Below are positions 44,801-52,817 of a stretch of DNA of 64,000 bases, piece by piece (the first letter of the stretch is position 1; each line of letters opens with the position of its first letter). The stretch lies in contig JBAIAA010000101.1 in assembly GCA_037893245.1 (NCBI GenBank), forward strand, positions 868,001-932,000. The letters are read 5' to 3'. The notes below the pieces were generated by a model that worked only from the letters and a program-made list of their open reading frames with translations, was not told the DNA's origin and made no database searches. A program made the translations under genes and the position numbers. This DNA is from Crossaster papposus (Eukaryota > Echinodermata > Asteroidea > Velatida > Solasteridae).

Positions 44801-47733
44801 CAAGTTAAATCACAAGTTAAATCACAAGGCGAATCACAAGGCGAATCACAAGGCGAATCGAAAGGCAAATCGAAAGGCAAATCAAAAGGCAAATCGCAAG
44901 GCAAATCGCAAGTCAAACCGCAAGTCAAATCGCAAGTCAAATCGCAAGTCAAATCGCAAGTCAAATCGCAAGTCAAACCGCAAGTCAAATCACACAAAAA
45001 ATCACTAGGAAAATCACAAGGAAAATCACAAGGAAAATCTCAAGGAAAATCCCAAGGCAAATCCCAAGGCAAATCGCAAGGCAAATCGCGAGTCAAACCG
45101 CGAGTCAAACCGCGAGTCAAACCGCGAGTCAAATCCCAAGGCAAATCACAAGCCAAATCCCAAAGCAAATCACAAGCCAAATCACAAGGCAAATCACAAG
45201 GCAAATCACAAGGCAAATCACAAGGCAAATCACAAGGCAAATCACAAGGCAAACCACAAGGCAAGACAAATCAAAAGGCAAATCACAAGGCAACGTGATG
45301 ATTCTAATTAAACATGAGAACATTTGATAACCACAATGTAGTATTTTCTCGAGAAATCAAACTTTTTTTAAATAAAGACTTAAATATCAAATAAGAATTA
45401 TCGTCTCTTTCATTATTCTGGAAGCCCGTCAGTTCATATCGCAACTACACGGGCAATTTTGTCACTTTGTAAATTTTTCCACTATTTTGTTCTTACCATG
45501 TACGAATCTTTCCCATATGGTAGCGATTCACCATAGTAACGGTGTTCAGCAAACACCAGCATTGCTTTGAATTCTGTGGCAATGTCCCACATGAATCCCT
45601 GGTGATAGAGAACGTGCATAGAAATTTAATAATGTCAAACTTTAATTATTTGTTGTGCAAAAATTTAAAAAGTTTCTCTTGCGAGATACAAATGCACCCA
45701 AGTATATATTTGTTTCTTCCTTTTCAAATGTTATGACCTGGTGAAGATGTTGAGCACAATCTTGAGTTTTGAGCAAACTTATCGTATTCCCTCCGGAGGT
45801 AATTTCTCTTTAAACATCACCGAGCCGACGCGCGGGATTATTTTTAACGAAACTCGATCCGATGCGGGTTCAGGCCAATAGTACTGGGAAGCACACCCAC
45901 GCATTTCCGGCCTTGCTCGCTGCTGACAGACATTTCCGGCCTTGCTCGTGACGTGTTTATGCGTCATCCGTTTTGAATCTGGGGAAAAATTTTCGTTAAT
46001 ATACGTCATCCGGCGTCAACTAGTTAAATGAAATTCATTTAAAGGGAGATAAACAATAAGTTTGCGCAAAACTTAAGATTGCGTTCAACAACAATATTTT
46101 GGTCTGTTTCTTCAGAGTAAAATACAAATATTGTATGATGCATGATAATGTGAATGAAGCTTCAAAGTTTATAAACCGAGATTTATCATGTTCTGACAAA
46201 GTTAATTAAATATTGGTTTAGTTCACGTGGAACATCCCGACTTACAGTGTTTTCACAGAACCAGGTTATGTCGCCCTCATTGCCGGTGTAGAAGAAGATC
46301 GGTCCACTACTTTTGTTCCAGTACTGTTTGGCCACGAGGTATCGCATCTTGAATGTGTCATCATTGATGAAACTATAATGGTCAATCTTTAGTTTAGAGA
46401 TGAAAACAAACAAAGAGAAGGTTTTGAGATGAGGAAACGACTGGCTGATAATTACTTGAATGAAAATAAAACTAAGCATCTCTCTCTTTGCTGCTCAAAA
46501 AAAATCATACATTTCATTCCATTCATGGGTTTGTTGACTCTACCTGAGGTATCTGACAATACGACTTCTTAGGCTTGATAAGTTGATATCTCCACTATTG
46601 CCAGCTGGGAAAGTATATCTCAGATATTGCGAAGAGTGCCTCCATGCGAGTCGGTTGTCTCTATTAAGCCTAGAAGTTTTTACATCCCAAAGATATTCTG
46701 TACTTGTATATAAGGCAACTATACGTCCCCTGATAGAATACTACTGCCACATATATCGGCTGGTGCCGCTGCCTGCCATTGATCTTTTAATTATTAAAAT
46801 GGGTGAAGAAGCGAATTGTTAATTTAGTTGGTGAAGAGTTATAATCGTTACAAATTCTGTCTAACCATAGGACAGTGGACACCTCAGCCAGGGCCCAATT
46901 TCATGGCACTGTTAACCACAGAATTTTCGCTTACAGTCATAATTTTCCGATAACCGCGCTAGCAGAAAAATTATGTGCTTACCCTTAAGCACAGAATCCT
47001 TAGTTACGGGATGTACGCATGCTCAGAGACCAAAATTCTTCGCTAACGCGTGAAATACGTTTACCGTAAGCACCAAATTTTCTGCTATAGTAAGCAGGGA
47101 TTTTTGGCTAAAGCAGAGCCAAGAAATTCCTCCATGCTGAAACTAAATATATATATATATCTAAATGCATTTTTAATTATTTTGTTAATCAATCATTATG
47201 GGGTGTTGGTAAAAGTCGGAGGTAGCCGGAGGTAGCTTGCTGTAAAATGCTGCTGACGTAAACCAGAGGGAGGATCTTGGACTTGGAGTGAATAATTTGG
47301 AAATACAGACAAAATGTAATTTTGGTGGTCTGTGGTCGTGTGGAAACCCACTATTGCTACCCAGAGGTAAAATTGTATTCAGTGTAATCAGTAATCTGTA
47401 TGGGAAACGATATACAAAGCGTATTACAACGACATTAAAATCTACCTCCGGCTAGCTCCGACCACCTCCGACCACCTCCGACTTTTACCAACCATGATTA
47501 TGTCTGTTTTTCTTCAAAACATGTTCACTCACCTTTTGCTCAATGTAATATGTCTCATATATACGGCATTTATTGTCCGGACATTGCATTTGCACACCAG
47601 CTGTTGATCTGGATTTAAGCCCAAGTCCAAAACCAACCGGCCTACGACGACCGTGAAAATGACCGATTGATACCGTGAAAAGCGCCGCCAACACGGTAAA
47701 GATGACCAGCGAAGTACGGTGAAAGGTACGCAT
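38641..47733 (-). CDS. PRCP: Lysosomal Pro-X carboxypeptidase (peptidase family S28)
   Basis: Nine exons: 47733-47533, 46386-46246, 45598-45497, 44584-44403, 44019-43862, 42577-42405, 41299-41135, 40257-40070, 38845-38641. Phases join cleanly into 1,515 nt (504 residues; human PRCP 496). Residues 1-24 are a hydrophobic signal peptide. Family blocks: FYTGNEGDITWFCENT, FAEHRYYGESLPYG, FGGSYGGMLAAW (nucleophile Ser190), SAPIW, LAMVDYPYNASFL, EMVMPFC, SNGLLDPW (Asp442) and PEGAHHLDL (His467). The enzyme removes a C-terminal residue after proline, in lysosomes or on the cell surface (family knowledge). Several Asn-X-Ser/Thr sites fit a secreted glycoprotein. Intron 8 has a GC donor. The start is the first ATG in frame; there is none upstream before the LTR element. 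The sister enzyme DPP7 is less likely given the wording of the blocks. Confidence 0.93.
38905..39051. mobile_element. Family D repeat (copy 3)
   Basis: Starts CCTAACCCTGCCAGACCC and ends GGAGGGTTAGGGTTAA. In PRCP intron 8 close to exon 9. Confidence 0.88.
39631..40031. mobile_element. GAGTCC element copy D, interrupted by a family A MITE
   Basis: CAGTCGTATTCGAGTTCCTG start; GACTTGCAGGGACTCAAATA end. Family A copy 8 sits in the central TTAA. In PRCP intron 8, beside exon 8. Confidence 0.9.
39714..39948 (+). mobile_element. TTAA-flanked MITE, family A (copy 8), nested in a GAGTCC element
   Basis: Inserted at TTGTTAACAA-type sequence inside a GAGTCC element. The uninterrupted equivalent is visible in another copy near 16225-16250, so TTAA is the duplicated target. 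Confidence 0.93.
40070..40257 (-). CDS. PRCP: PRCP exon 8, with GC-AG intron donor
   Basis: Encodes ACTEMVMPFCSDG ... NISAASNIVF and ends with AG, which joins T of the next exon to give Ser in SNGLLDPW. The intron after it begins GCGAGT, not GT. No GT in the right phase lies nearby, and the join recreates the family motif. Confidence 0.88.
40430..40665 (-). mobile_element. tRNA-derived SINE
   Basis: Minus strand: GCCTGGCTGATGCAGTAAAG (A-box-like) and CCCGGGTTCGATTGCC (B box). In PRCP intron 7. Confidence 0.65.
40845..41017 (-). mobile_element. tRNA-derived SINE
   Basis: Minus strand: GTGTCTGAGTGGTTAGGG and AGGGGTTCGCATCCGGC, followed by a deuterostome-SINE-like body with CCACTTCACCCCACTTGCC. 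Confidence 0.7.
41399..41542. mobile_element. Family D repeat (copy 4, inverted), TTAA at both ends
   Basis: TTAACCCTAACCCTTCCAGG to GGCAGGGTTAGGGTTAA. The TTAA on both sides suggests the same insertion chemistry as families A-C. Confidence 0.88.
41545..41690 (-). mobile_element. tRNA-derived SINE (one of an inverted pair)
   Basis: Minus strand: TAGTTGGTGGTTGAGTGG, GTCTGCACTAGATGAGG and GTGGGTTCAAGTCCCA. The pair partner is at 42125-42300. Confidence 0.65.
41695..42108. mobile_element. TGTGAC-ended palindromic element 8
   Basis: ATATGTGACCTGCTCCCACA to CCGTAGGAGCGAGTCACATA, flanked by oppositely oriented tRNA-like SINE copies. Confidence 0.82.
42125..42300 (+). mobile_element. tRNA-derived SINE (partner of the inverted pair)
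   Basis: Plus strand: GCGGGTGGTAAGACGTCTGC, then GAGGTCGTGGGTTCGAGTCA. Same family as 41545-41690. Confidence 0.65.
42956..43211 (+). mobile_element. TTAA-flanked MITE, family A (copy 9)
   Basis: Complete; has a small internal duplication near TGGTACCATC. In PRCP intron 5. Confidence 0.9.
43230..43691. mobile_element. TGTGAC-ended palindromic element 9
   Basis: ATTTGTGACCCACTCCACAA to TAGAGCCGGTCACATTTT. The interior (CACAACTGAGAAAACAGGCT) is shared with element 7, so these two form a subfamily. Confidence 0.87.
44078..44391. mobile_element. TTAA-flanked MITE, family C (copy 3), fills PRCP intron 4
   Basis: TTAA ends at 44078 and 44391. Intron 4 spans 44402-44020, so the element makes up about 314 of its 383 bp. 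Confidence 0.92.
44403..44584 (-). CDS. PRCP: PRCP exon 4: catalytic serine exon
   Basis: The exon carries YLTSEQALADYAVLIKHIK and GGSYGGMLAAW; the Ser of GGSYGG is residue 190. It leaves in phase 2 at GTAGGT. Only 11 nt separate the exon end from a TTAA-flanked MITE. Confidence 0.93.
44605..45295. repeat. 12-bp minisatellite, AAATCACAAGGC type, about 690 bp
   Basis: Units such as AAATCAAAAGGT, AAATCACAAGGC and AAATCGCAAGTC run in homogenised blocks through PRCP intron 3. The 12-bp period keeps several frames open (KSQGKSQG type), which is a repeat artefact. Confidence 0.92.
45793..46027 (-). mobile_element. TTAA-flanked MITE, family A (copy 10, left end eroded)
   Basis: The left terminus is degenerate (CCGGAGGTAATTTCTC); the right end keeps GGCGTCAACTAGTTAA. 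In PRCP intron 2. Confidence 0.85.
46583..46850 (+). pseudogene. Decayed LINE reverse transcriptase C-terminal fragment
   Basis: In one frame VYKATIRPLIEYYCHIYR resembles the thumb-region ending of LINE reverse transcriptases (family wording: YKA-x-IRP-x-EYCCHIW). After a frame change the sequence reads RIVNLVGEEL. Short, frameshifted and inside PRCP intron 1. Confidence 0.5.
46876..47110. repeat. Degenerate palindromic repeat in PRCP intron 1
   Basis: Starts GGGCCCAATTTCATGGC, has alternating TTAAGCACAGAA and GTAAGCACCAAATTTT motifs, and closes near GAGCCAAGAAATTCC. Confidence 0.4.
47205..47492. mobile_element. Palindromic MITE, GTTGGTAAAAGTCGGAGG family
   Basis: GTTGGTAAAAGTCGGAGG and CCTCCGACTTTTACCAAC ends; arms carry repeated GGAGGTAGC or GACCACCTCC. 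Immediately downstream of PRCP exon 1 in transcription sense. Confidence 0.85.
47533..47733 (-). CDS. PRCP: PRCP exon 1: signal peptide
   Basis: ATG at 47733-47731 begins a basic start, then a hydrophobic core (LVIFTVLAALFTVSIG). A Cys pair (CPDNKC) follows, then YETYYIEQK at a GTGAGT donor. The LTR retroelement begins 76 bp upstream at 47810. Confidence 0.88.
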
Positions 47734-47809
47734 TCTCCCTGCACGATAAAGCTGCCTATATGGCGGGAATTCAAGACGATTTCGAGGGATCTGTTTCAAC
47801 AGATCTTAT

Positions 47810-48189
47810 TGTAGCGAACACCTATTCTCCCGCCGGAGCTCTTATTGACTGTGAGGTCATGAACTCTTTACAGGACAGTAGCTCCGGAAATGGCCTGTCT
47901 ATTTTTAGAAAGAGTGGACAATAGGTAGTGCAGGCGCGCCCGCGGGAATTGGCAGTTAGCCAAGTGTTGTATACAAAATGTAACAAAGAAAACGAGTATG
48001 TTTTGAACGGTGTAACAAATGAGTTGTGTGTAAAAGTTGGGCTGGAAAAGTGCTAGAAAAGACCGAGCTGTAGGTAAAACCAGTTGTGGAAGTCGGAATA
48101 AAGTTGTGCAAAGCAGAGATTTGTATGCATCCTGTTTGTTCACGCGTTTTGCGGCAAGTAGGAAAAGAACCCTGAAAGACCACGCTACA
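47810..48189 (+). repeat. 5' LTR
   Basis: Starts TGTAGCGAACACC and ends CACGCTACA. It has AATAAA at 48097-48102, a likely polyadenylation signal. By eye it matches the 3' LTR throughout. Confidence 0.95.
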
Positions 48190-48191
48190 AA

Positions 48192-48209
48192 TGGTGGCAG
48201 CCGCTGGGA
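48192..48209 (+). other. Candidate primer binding site
   Basis: Two bases after the 5' LTR the sequence reads TGGTGGCAGCCGCTGGGA. It starts with TGG, the complement of a tRNA CCA end. The tRNA was not identified. Confidence 0.55.
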
Positions 48210-48239
48210 TTTTGATTTGCACAACGGACAGCGACAAAA

Positions 48240-49340
48240 ATGGCTAGCTACAGTTCGTTTGCAGACATACAAACGACCCTCGACGAGATCGGAAGATCGT
48301 TGTTGGAAATGGAAAGGGAAGCAAGTACCCTACTAGAGCACAGTACACCATGGGAAGGTGGTCAGAGACAAATACTGACCGATCTGAAAGAACAGCTCAA
48401 GAGAGAGTTCGGAGAATCTTCGGGTACCACGAAGACAGCAGGTAAGTCCCACGAAACTCTGTGCCTTGATGATCCCGTAGCGGCTTCGGTTGGCGGACCA
48501 AGCTCGACGGGGGCCGCGGCCGCGGGGAACGGGGGGACCGCTGAGAGCGGTACTCCTGTTGCCGGCGCGGACCAGCGCACCGCGAGTGGGACTGCCACCG
48601 CAGCTGCGTCGAGGATGAAGGCCCGCGAGTTTGATGGCTTGACTTGCCTTGAAGAATATTTAGTGCACTTTGAGCGGGTAGCAAAAATCAACAACTGGGA
48701 AATGCCAGGCATGGCCGATTACCTGCTCGTGGCCCTGAAAGGACCGGCGTTGGAAGTAGCCTGCTCTCTCAGTAAGGAGTCACAGTCAAACTACCTGGAA
48801 CTGGTAAAGGCGCTGGACCACCGCTTTGGGTCGAAACGACAGCGGATACGACACCGAGCCGAACTGTCAACTAGAAAGAGGCGAACTGGCGAGACCGTTG
48901 CAGAGCTTGGACAGGCAATTAGAAAGCTTGTCAGACGAGCATACCCAGACAGCGGACCGGTGTTCCAAGAAGAATTTGCCATTGAACAATTCAAGAACGC
49001 TCTGGTTGAGTTCGACTTGAAACAGGCTTTGTTCCAGGGCAAACCTAAAACCCTAGACGACGCGGTGGAAATTACAGCTGAAGCAGAGGCGTGGCTAAAG
49101 GCCGAAAAGGTGGGTCGCTCACGAACAGTCAAGACGGCGGAAGATGAACGACAGGATGCTCAAGCCCGTACTGAAACAGCTGGAATTGTCAAAGTGCTCC
49201 AGAATGTGATGACAACTCTAGACAAGCAGAGAAAGGCCAGCACCAAAGAATGGAGACCAGGATGCTGGGTTTGCGGTAGCTTAGAGCACTTCCGAGCAGA
49301 CTGTCCTCAGGCTGCGAGGAAATCACCACCATTAAACTAA
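48240..49340 (+). CDS. Retroelement gag (capsid and CCHC nucleocapsid)
   Basis: 366 residues, intact. The middle has a retrotransposon-gag capsid pattern (FDGLTCLEEYLVHFERVA, YLLVALKGPA, LDHRFGS, FKNAL). Near the end CWVCGSLEHFRADC is a C-x2-C-x4-H-x4-C knuckle (C342, C345, H350, C355). An Ala/Gly/Thr-rich hinge separates the N-terminal coiled segment from the capsid. The frame ends in TTA AAC TAA. The pol frame (-1) is open through this end, so a frameshift product is likely. Confidence 0.9.
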   Translation: MASYSSFADIQTTLDEIGRSLLEMEREASTLLEHSTPWEGGQRQILTDLKEQLKREFGESSGTTKTAGKSHETLCLDDPVAASVGGPSSTGAAAAGNGGTAESGTPVAGADQRTASGTATAAASRMKAREFDGLTCLEEYLVHFERVAKINNWEMPGMADYLLVALKGPALEVACSLSKESQSNYLELVKALDHRFGSKRQRIRHRAELSTRKRRTGETVAELGQAIRKLVRRAYPDSGPVFQEEFAIEQFKNALVEFDLKQALFQGKPKTLDDAVEITAEAEAWLKAEKVGRSRTVKTAEDERQDAQARTETAGIVKVLQNVMTTLDKQRKASTKEWRPGCWVCGSLEHFRADCPQAARKSPPLN

Positions 49341-50746
49341 AGGGGGCTGGGTTTGAGAGCCAAAGTCCAGCCAGAACTGACAGCAGGCTCAACTCTGACA
49401 TAACGGCGTTGGAGGCCCCGCAAACGTGGGCCGCCCCGCCGGAGCAAGTAGCACCGTTAGTGAGTGCAACTTCATCCGCGTCGGCGACTCCGCCAAAATG
49501 GGTTGCCCCGCCGGTGCAGGTGGCACCACTAGTGAGTGCAACCTCGTCGGCGGCTCCGCCAAAACGGGCCGCCCCGCCGGTGCAGGTAGCACCGCTAGTG
49601 AGTGCAACCTCATTCGCGTCGGCGACTCCGCCAAAACGGGCCGCCCCGACGGTGCAGGTTGTACCTGCTCCTGCGTCCAATAACTCCGTCCCGCTGGAGT
49701 CCTGTTCGCCAAGGAACGCGCTTGAAAACTCTTCTAAATTGACGATGGAGAAGGAACTCCGGCCTCGCAACTCAGGGGCTGGGCTGAGATCCTCGTTTTC
49801 AACGATATCTGGATTATACGTGAGAGGGAGACTAGAGGATGTAACTACCAGTTTCTTACTGGACACCGGGGCAACGGAGAGCTTCATTTCCTCTCGTCTT
49901 TATGAAAGAATAACACTGCCACTGAAGCCGCCCCTCATCCCCCCCGACCGCACCTTTCGCCAAGCTGATGGAAGTGGACTACATGTGGTGGGGAGAGCCA
50001 AGATGAAAGTTGTGCTTGGAGAATGCAAGGTAGACCACATGATGTGGGTCGCTGACGTCAGTGATCAAGCAATCCTCGGACTTGACTTTCTGCGGGAGCA
50101 CAAATGCACATTGCTCTGGGAAGACGAGTGCCTACAAATAGGCAAGTACCGGATGCCAATGCAAGCCTTCGCAGGGGAACCAATAACCTGTCGTGTTCGG
50201 ATGACAGAGACTGTAGTGGTACCACCTTTAACTGAAGTCATTATAGAATGCCAGGTGGTACAGAACGGTCCCGGGGTAATGCCCACCTGGGGAGTGTTGC
50301 AGAACAGGAACAAGGTAGTGGAAGACCACAGTTTGCTGGTAGCCAGTGCTCTGGTTGGAGTACGAGACTCAGTGATCCCTGTGAGGTTCTTGAATCCATC
50401 ATCAGAGCCCAGGATGCTGCGAGAAGGCACCGACGCTGCTATACTTGATCCCGTGGACAGTGTGACGACCGGGGGAAATAAACGCCAATCTAAGTTCACG
50501 GAGCCCCAGACCGCGGAAGGCAGCGACGTTACCCAAGCCGCTTTGGAGGTTCCAGAACACCTGGAAAACATGTTTGAACTGAGCTGCAAGAATCTGAACG
50601 TGGAAGAACGGGAAAAACTGGCATCATTATTGCGAGAATATGGCGATGCCAGTAGACCTTCTTGTCGGCTCAAGCCCCCATGGCGAACCGGTAATGACCA
50701 CCGACTATGCGCGGAAGCTACAAGACAGATTGCATCTTGCCCATGA
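49322..50746 (+). CDS. Retroelement pol fragment: repeats plus aspartic protease, truncated
   Basis: The -1 frame is open from at least 49322. It begins with a Pro/Ala-rich region of about four units (APPVQVAPLVSATS type), then a retropepsin: FLLDTGATESFIS holds the catalytic DTG, and AILGLDFL is the closing hydrophobic-hydrophobic-Gly motif. The linker to RT (VEEREKLASLLREYG) is present, but the frame then falls into unrelated codons and stops at 50744-50746. The break coincides with the internal deletion. Confidence 0.85.
   Translation: MTTIKLKGAGFESQSPARTDSRLNSDITALEAPQTWAAPPEQVAPLVSATSSASATPPKWVAPPVQVAPLVSATSSAAPPKRAAPPVQVAPLVSATSFASATPPKRAAPTVQVVPAPASNNSVPLESCSPRNALENSSKLTMEKELRPRNSGAGLRSSFSTISGLYVRGRLEDVTTSFLLDTGATESFISSRLYERITLPLKPPLIPPDRTFRQADGSGLHVVGRAKMKVVLGECKVDHMMWVADVSDQAILGLDFLREHKCTLLWEDECLQIGKYRMPMQAFAGEPITCRVRMTETVVVPPLTEVIIECQVVQNGPGVMPTWGVLQNRNKVVEDHSLLVASALVGVRDSVIPVRFLNPSSEPRMLREGTDAAILDPVDSVTTGGNKRQSKFTEPQTAEGSDVTQAALEVPEHLENMFELSCKNLNVEEREKLASLLREYGDASRPSCRLKPPWRTGNDHRLCAEATRQIASCP
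49415..49665 (+). repeat. Coding Ala/Pro minisatellite before the protease
   Basis: About four units of roughly 57-66 bp encode variants of VAPLVSATSSASATPPK and RAAPPVQ, with shared CCGCCAAAACGGG and GTGAGTGCAACCTC blocks. Confidence 0.8.
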
Positions 50747-52061
50747 GGTGACCAGGGAGACCCTCGGTAAAACCATGCGTTTACAGAAAAGACACTACGA
50801 CCGCAATGTAAAGAGAGTGCTATACAGTGAAGGAACAGTAGTGTGGCTGCACCAGAAACACCGAGTGAAAGGACGGTCCCCGAAGCTGGAACTGAACTGG
50901 ACTGGACCGTTTGTGATTGTCAACAGACTATCGGATGTTGTCTACCGAATCCAGAAAAACCCTCGGGCTAAACCAGTCGTGGTGCACGCGGACAGACTTA
51001 AACTGTGCCATGGGGTAAGCAAAGAGGATTGTGGGTTCAAACGTCAACCCCCGGCCGGGCGGCACACATACCCATCGGTTCCTGCTACCCCGCCGGGGCC
51101 CGCCACCCCGCCAGCACACACTGCCCCGCTGCAGCCAGCCACCCCGCCAGCACACACTGCCCCGCCGCAGCCCGCCACCCCGCCAGCACACACTGCCCCG
51201 CTGCAGCCAGCCACCCCGCCAGCACACACGGCTCCGCCGGAGCCAGTTACCCCGCCAGTGCCCACTACCCGGGCCGGAGCTGGTCCCCGCCACACCGCTG
51301 GTGGCCCCGCGTGTGCAGAAGCGGGGGAAACTATTGACAGTCAACAACGCACACGGCGCGGGCGAGTAGTACGCAAGCCAGCGAGATTTTTGACACACAT
51401 CCAAAGTGACTTATCAGGCAAAGTTGGTACCGACGTCAACATGGCAGACAGACCCTGCAGTTCCTCGGGGTACCTCTGCAAGACTTGCGGGAAAACCTAC
51501 GCAAGTGTCTACGGTCGACGCCGGCACCAGAATGCAGCGCATAAGGGCAAGCAGTACGAATGTCGGGTTTGCAGCAAGTTGTATCGCCGCCCCGAGTATG
51601 TGGCTCGACACATGAAGAGCCACGCGGCCGTGTCTGCCTCCGGTTCCGGTGCCAGCGGTCAAGCCGAGCCTCCCGCTTCCGCGCCAAGTATGCCGGCCAA
51701 CCCCAGCCCGACCAGCTCTGGCGATGTCCGCCAGATAAGTAGTGAAAGCGGGGATGGAACACTGCTGTTCATCGGCGGCCAATGGTTTACCGCACGGTCC
51801 GTACACACGGTAGGGCTGACCAGGTGTGATTCCCCCAGGAAGGCCGCGACACACACGAAAACCAGCGAGGCGGCCTCGCAGACGGAAACCGTGCTCATGC
51901 GGGAGGAGTACTCCACGAAGACGGCCGAGTCCGTGGAAGACCCATACACCGGTGTCTGCACTGTGCGGCGGACGGAGTCCCGGGGAGTCCGCGAGCCGGC
52001 TGACGTGTGGTGGCGAACGTGGAATCGCGACTCAGCGATCCCGGACAGTGATCAGGAGTGA
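50640..52061 (+). CDS. Integrase C-terminal remnant fused to two C2H2 zinc fingers
   Basis: Open for 473 codons. The first part (AMPVDLLVGS, LQKRHYDRNVKR, GTVVWLHQK, NWTGPFVIVNRLSDVVYRIQ, VVHADRLKL) is the end of a Ty3/gypsy integrase. Next come Pro-rich repeats (PATPPAHTAP type, five units) and a basic RTRRGRVVRKPARF segment usual at pol ends. Two C2H2 fingers follow: C280-C283-H296-H301 and C308-C311-H324-H328. A hydrophilic tail with IGGQWFTARS completes it. An internal ATG at 51441 could start a separate zinc-finger protein. The natural start is unclear because the upstream part is deleted. Confidence 0.82.
   Translation: MAMPVDLLVGSSPHGEPVMTTDYARKLQDRLHLAHEVTRETLGKTMRLQKRHYDRNVKRVLYSEGTVVWLHQKHRVKGRSPKLELNWTGPFVIVNRLSDVVYRIQKNPRAKPVVVHADRLKLCHGVSKEDCGFKRQPPAGRHTYPSVPATPPGPATPPAHTAPLQPATPPAHTAPPQPATPPAHTAPLQPATPPAHTAPPEPVTPPVPTTRAGAGPRHTAGGPACAEAGETIDSQQRTRRGRVVRKPARFLTHIQSDLSGKVGTDVNMADRPCSSSGYLCKTCGKTYASVYGRRRHQNAAHKGKQYECRVCSKLYRRPEYVARHMKSHAAVSASGSGASGQAEPPASAPSMPANPSPTSSGDVRQISSESGDGTLLFIGGQWFTARSVHTVGLTRCDSPRKAATHTKTSEAASQTETVLMREEYSTKTAESVEDPYTGVCTVRRTESRGVREPADVWWRTWNRDSAIPDSDQE
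51080..51290 (+). repeat. Coding Pro/Thr/Ala minisatellite in the retroelement
   Basis: Tandem units of about 36 bp encode PATPPAHTAPLQ and variants such as PATPPAHTAPPQ. GC-rich and in frame. Confidence 0.85.
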
Positions 52062-52437
52062 CCGGAATCGGCAGTTTCATAATTTTCCTAGTTTTCTTTT
52101 TCTGTTTGTGTTGGGTAGTCACCATAAGTTGGTTGGTTAACGCTTGATCTGAATAACCAATTTGGGGACCAGTATCAACGTTGCTCAACATCTTTTGAGG
52201 ACACCCCCCTAGTAATGATAAATCGTGTTCCAAGTTGTACATTGCTGTAAAGAAAGTGATTTTGCAAATTTGTTAAATAAATAAATAAAAAGTGTTTCTA
52301 AAGTGTTCTCTAAATGTTTTGCAAAGTTAAAGCTGTTGACAGTTACGTAGATTTCTAATCATTTCTTTAGAGAAAAAAAAAATGTTGTGTTTTGACTGCC
52401 TATTCAGGAGAATAGGACCAATCTCTGGTGGGGATAG

Positions 52438-52817
52438 TGTAGCGAACACCTATTCTCCCGCCGGAGCTCTTATTGACTGTGAGGTCATGAACTCTTTACA
52501 GGACAGTAGCTCCGGAAATGGCCTGTCTATTTTTAGAAAGAGTGGACAATAGGTAGTGCAGGCGCGCCCGCGGGAATTGGCAGTTAGCCAAGTGTTGTAT
52601 ACAAAATGTAACAAAGAAAACGAGTATGTTTTGAACGGTGTAACAAATGAGTTGTGTGTAAAAGTTGGGCTGGAAAAGTGCTAGAAAAGACCGAGCTGTA
52701 GGTAAAACCAGTTGTGGAAGTCGGAATAAAGTTGTGCAAAGCAGAGATTTGTATGCATCCTGTTTGTTCACGCGTTTTGCGGCAAGTAGGAAAAGAACCC
52801 TGAAAGACCACGCTACA
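52438..52817 (+). repeat. 3' LTR
   Basis: Same 380-bp sequence as the 5' LTR, preceded by a weak purine-rich tract (GGTGGGGATAG) as a possible polypurine tract, and followed by TTAT target duplication. Confidence 0.95.

Larger units (their letters stand above)
47810..52817 (+). mobile_element. Ty3/gypsy-type LTR retroelement, deleted for RT/RNase H/most of integrase
   Basis: Two 380-bp LTRs (47810-48189 and 52438-52817), apparently identical by eye, begin TGTAGC and end GCTACA. A 4-bp duplication TTAT flanks them (47806-47809 and 52818-52821). Inside: gag with CCHC knuckle, an aspartic protease, the C-terminal tail of integrase, and a zinc-finger extension. Reverse transcriptase, RNase H and the integrase core are missing; the protease frame and the integrase-tail frame meet out of register near 50640. 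LTR identity means the insertion is young. It cannot move by itself. Confidence 0.93.

Noticed and set aside
44549-45298. 249-residue Lys/Ser/Gln/Gly repeat ORF
   Set aside because: Same artefact: a 12-bp array within PRCP intron 3. The opening codons overlap PRCP exon 4 antisense.
47733-47799. Longer PRCP N-terminus
   Set aside because: The upstream extension has no ATG, only a TTG; the signal peptide starts naturally at 47733.
49362-50673. Large minus-strand ORFs in the retroelement
   Set aside because: GC-rich antisense shadows of the protease region and repeats.
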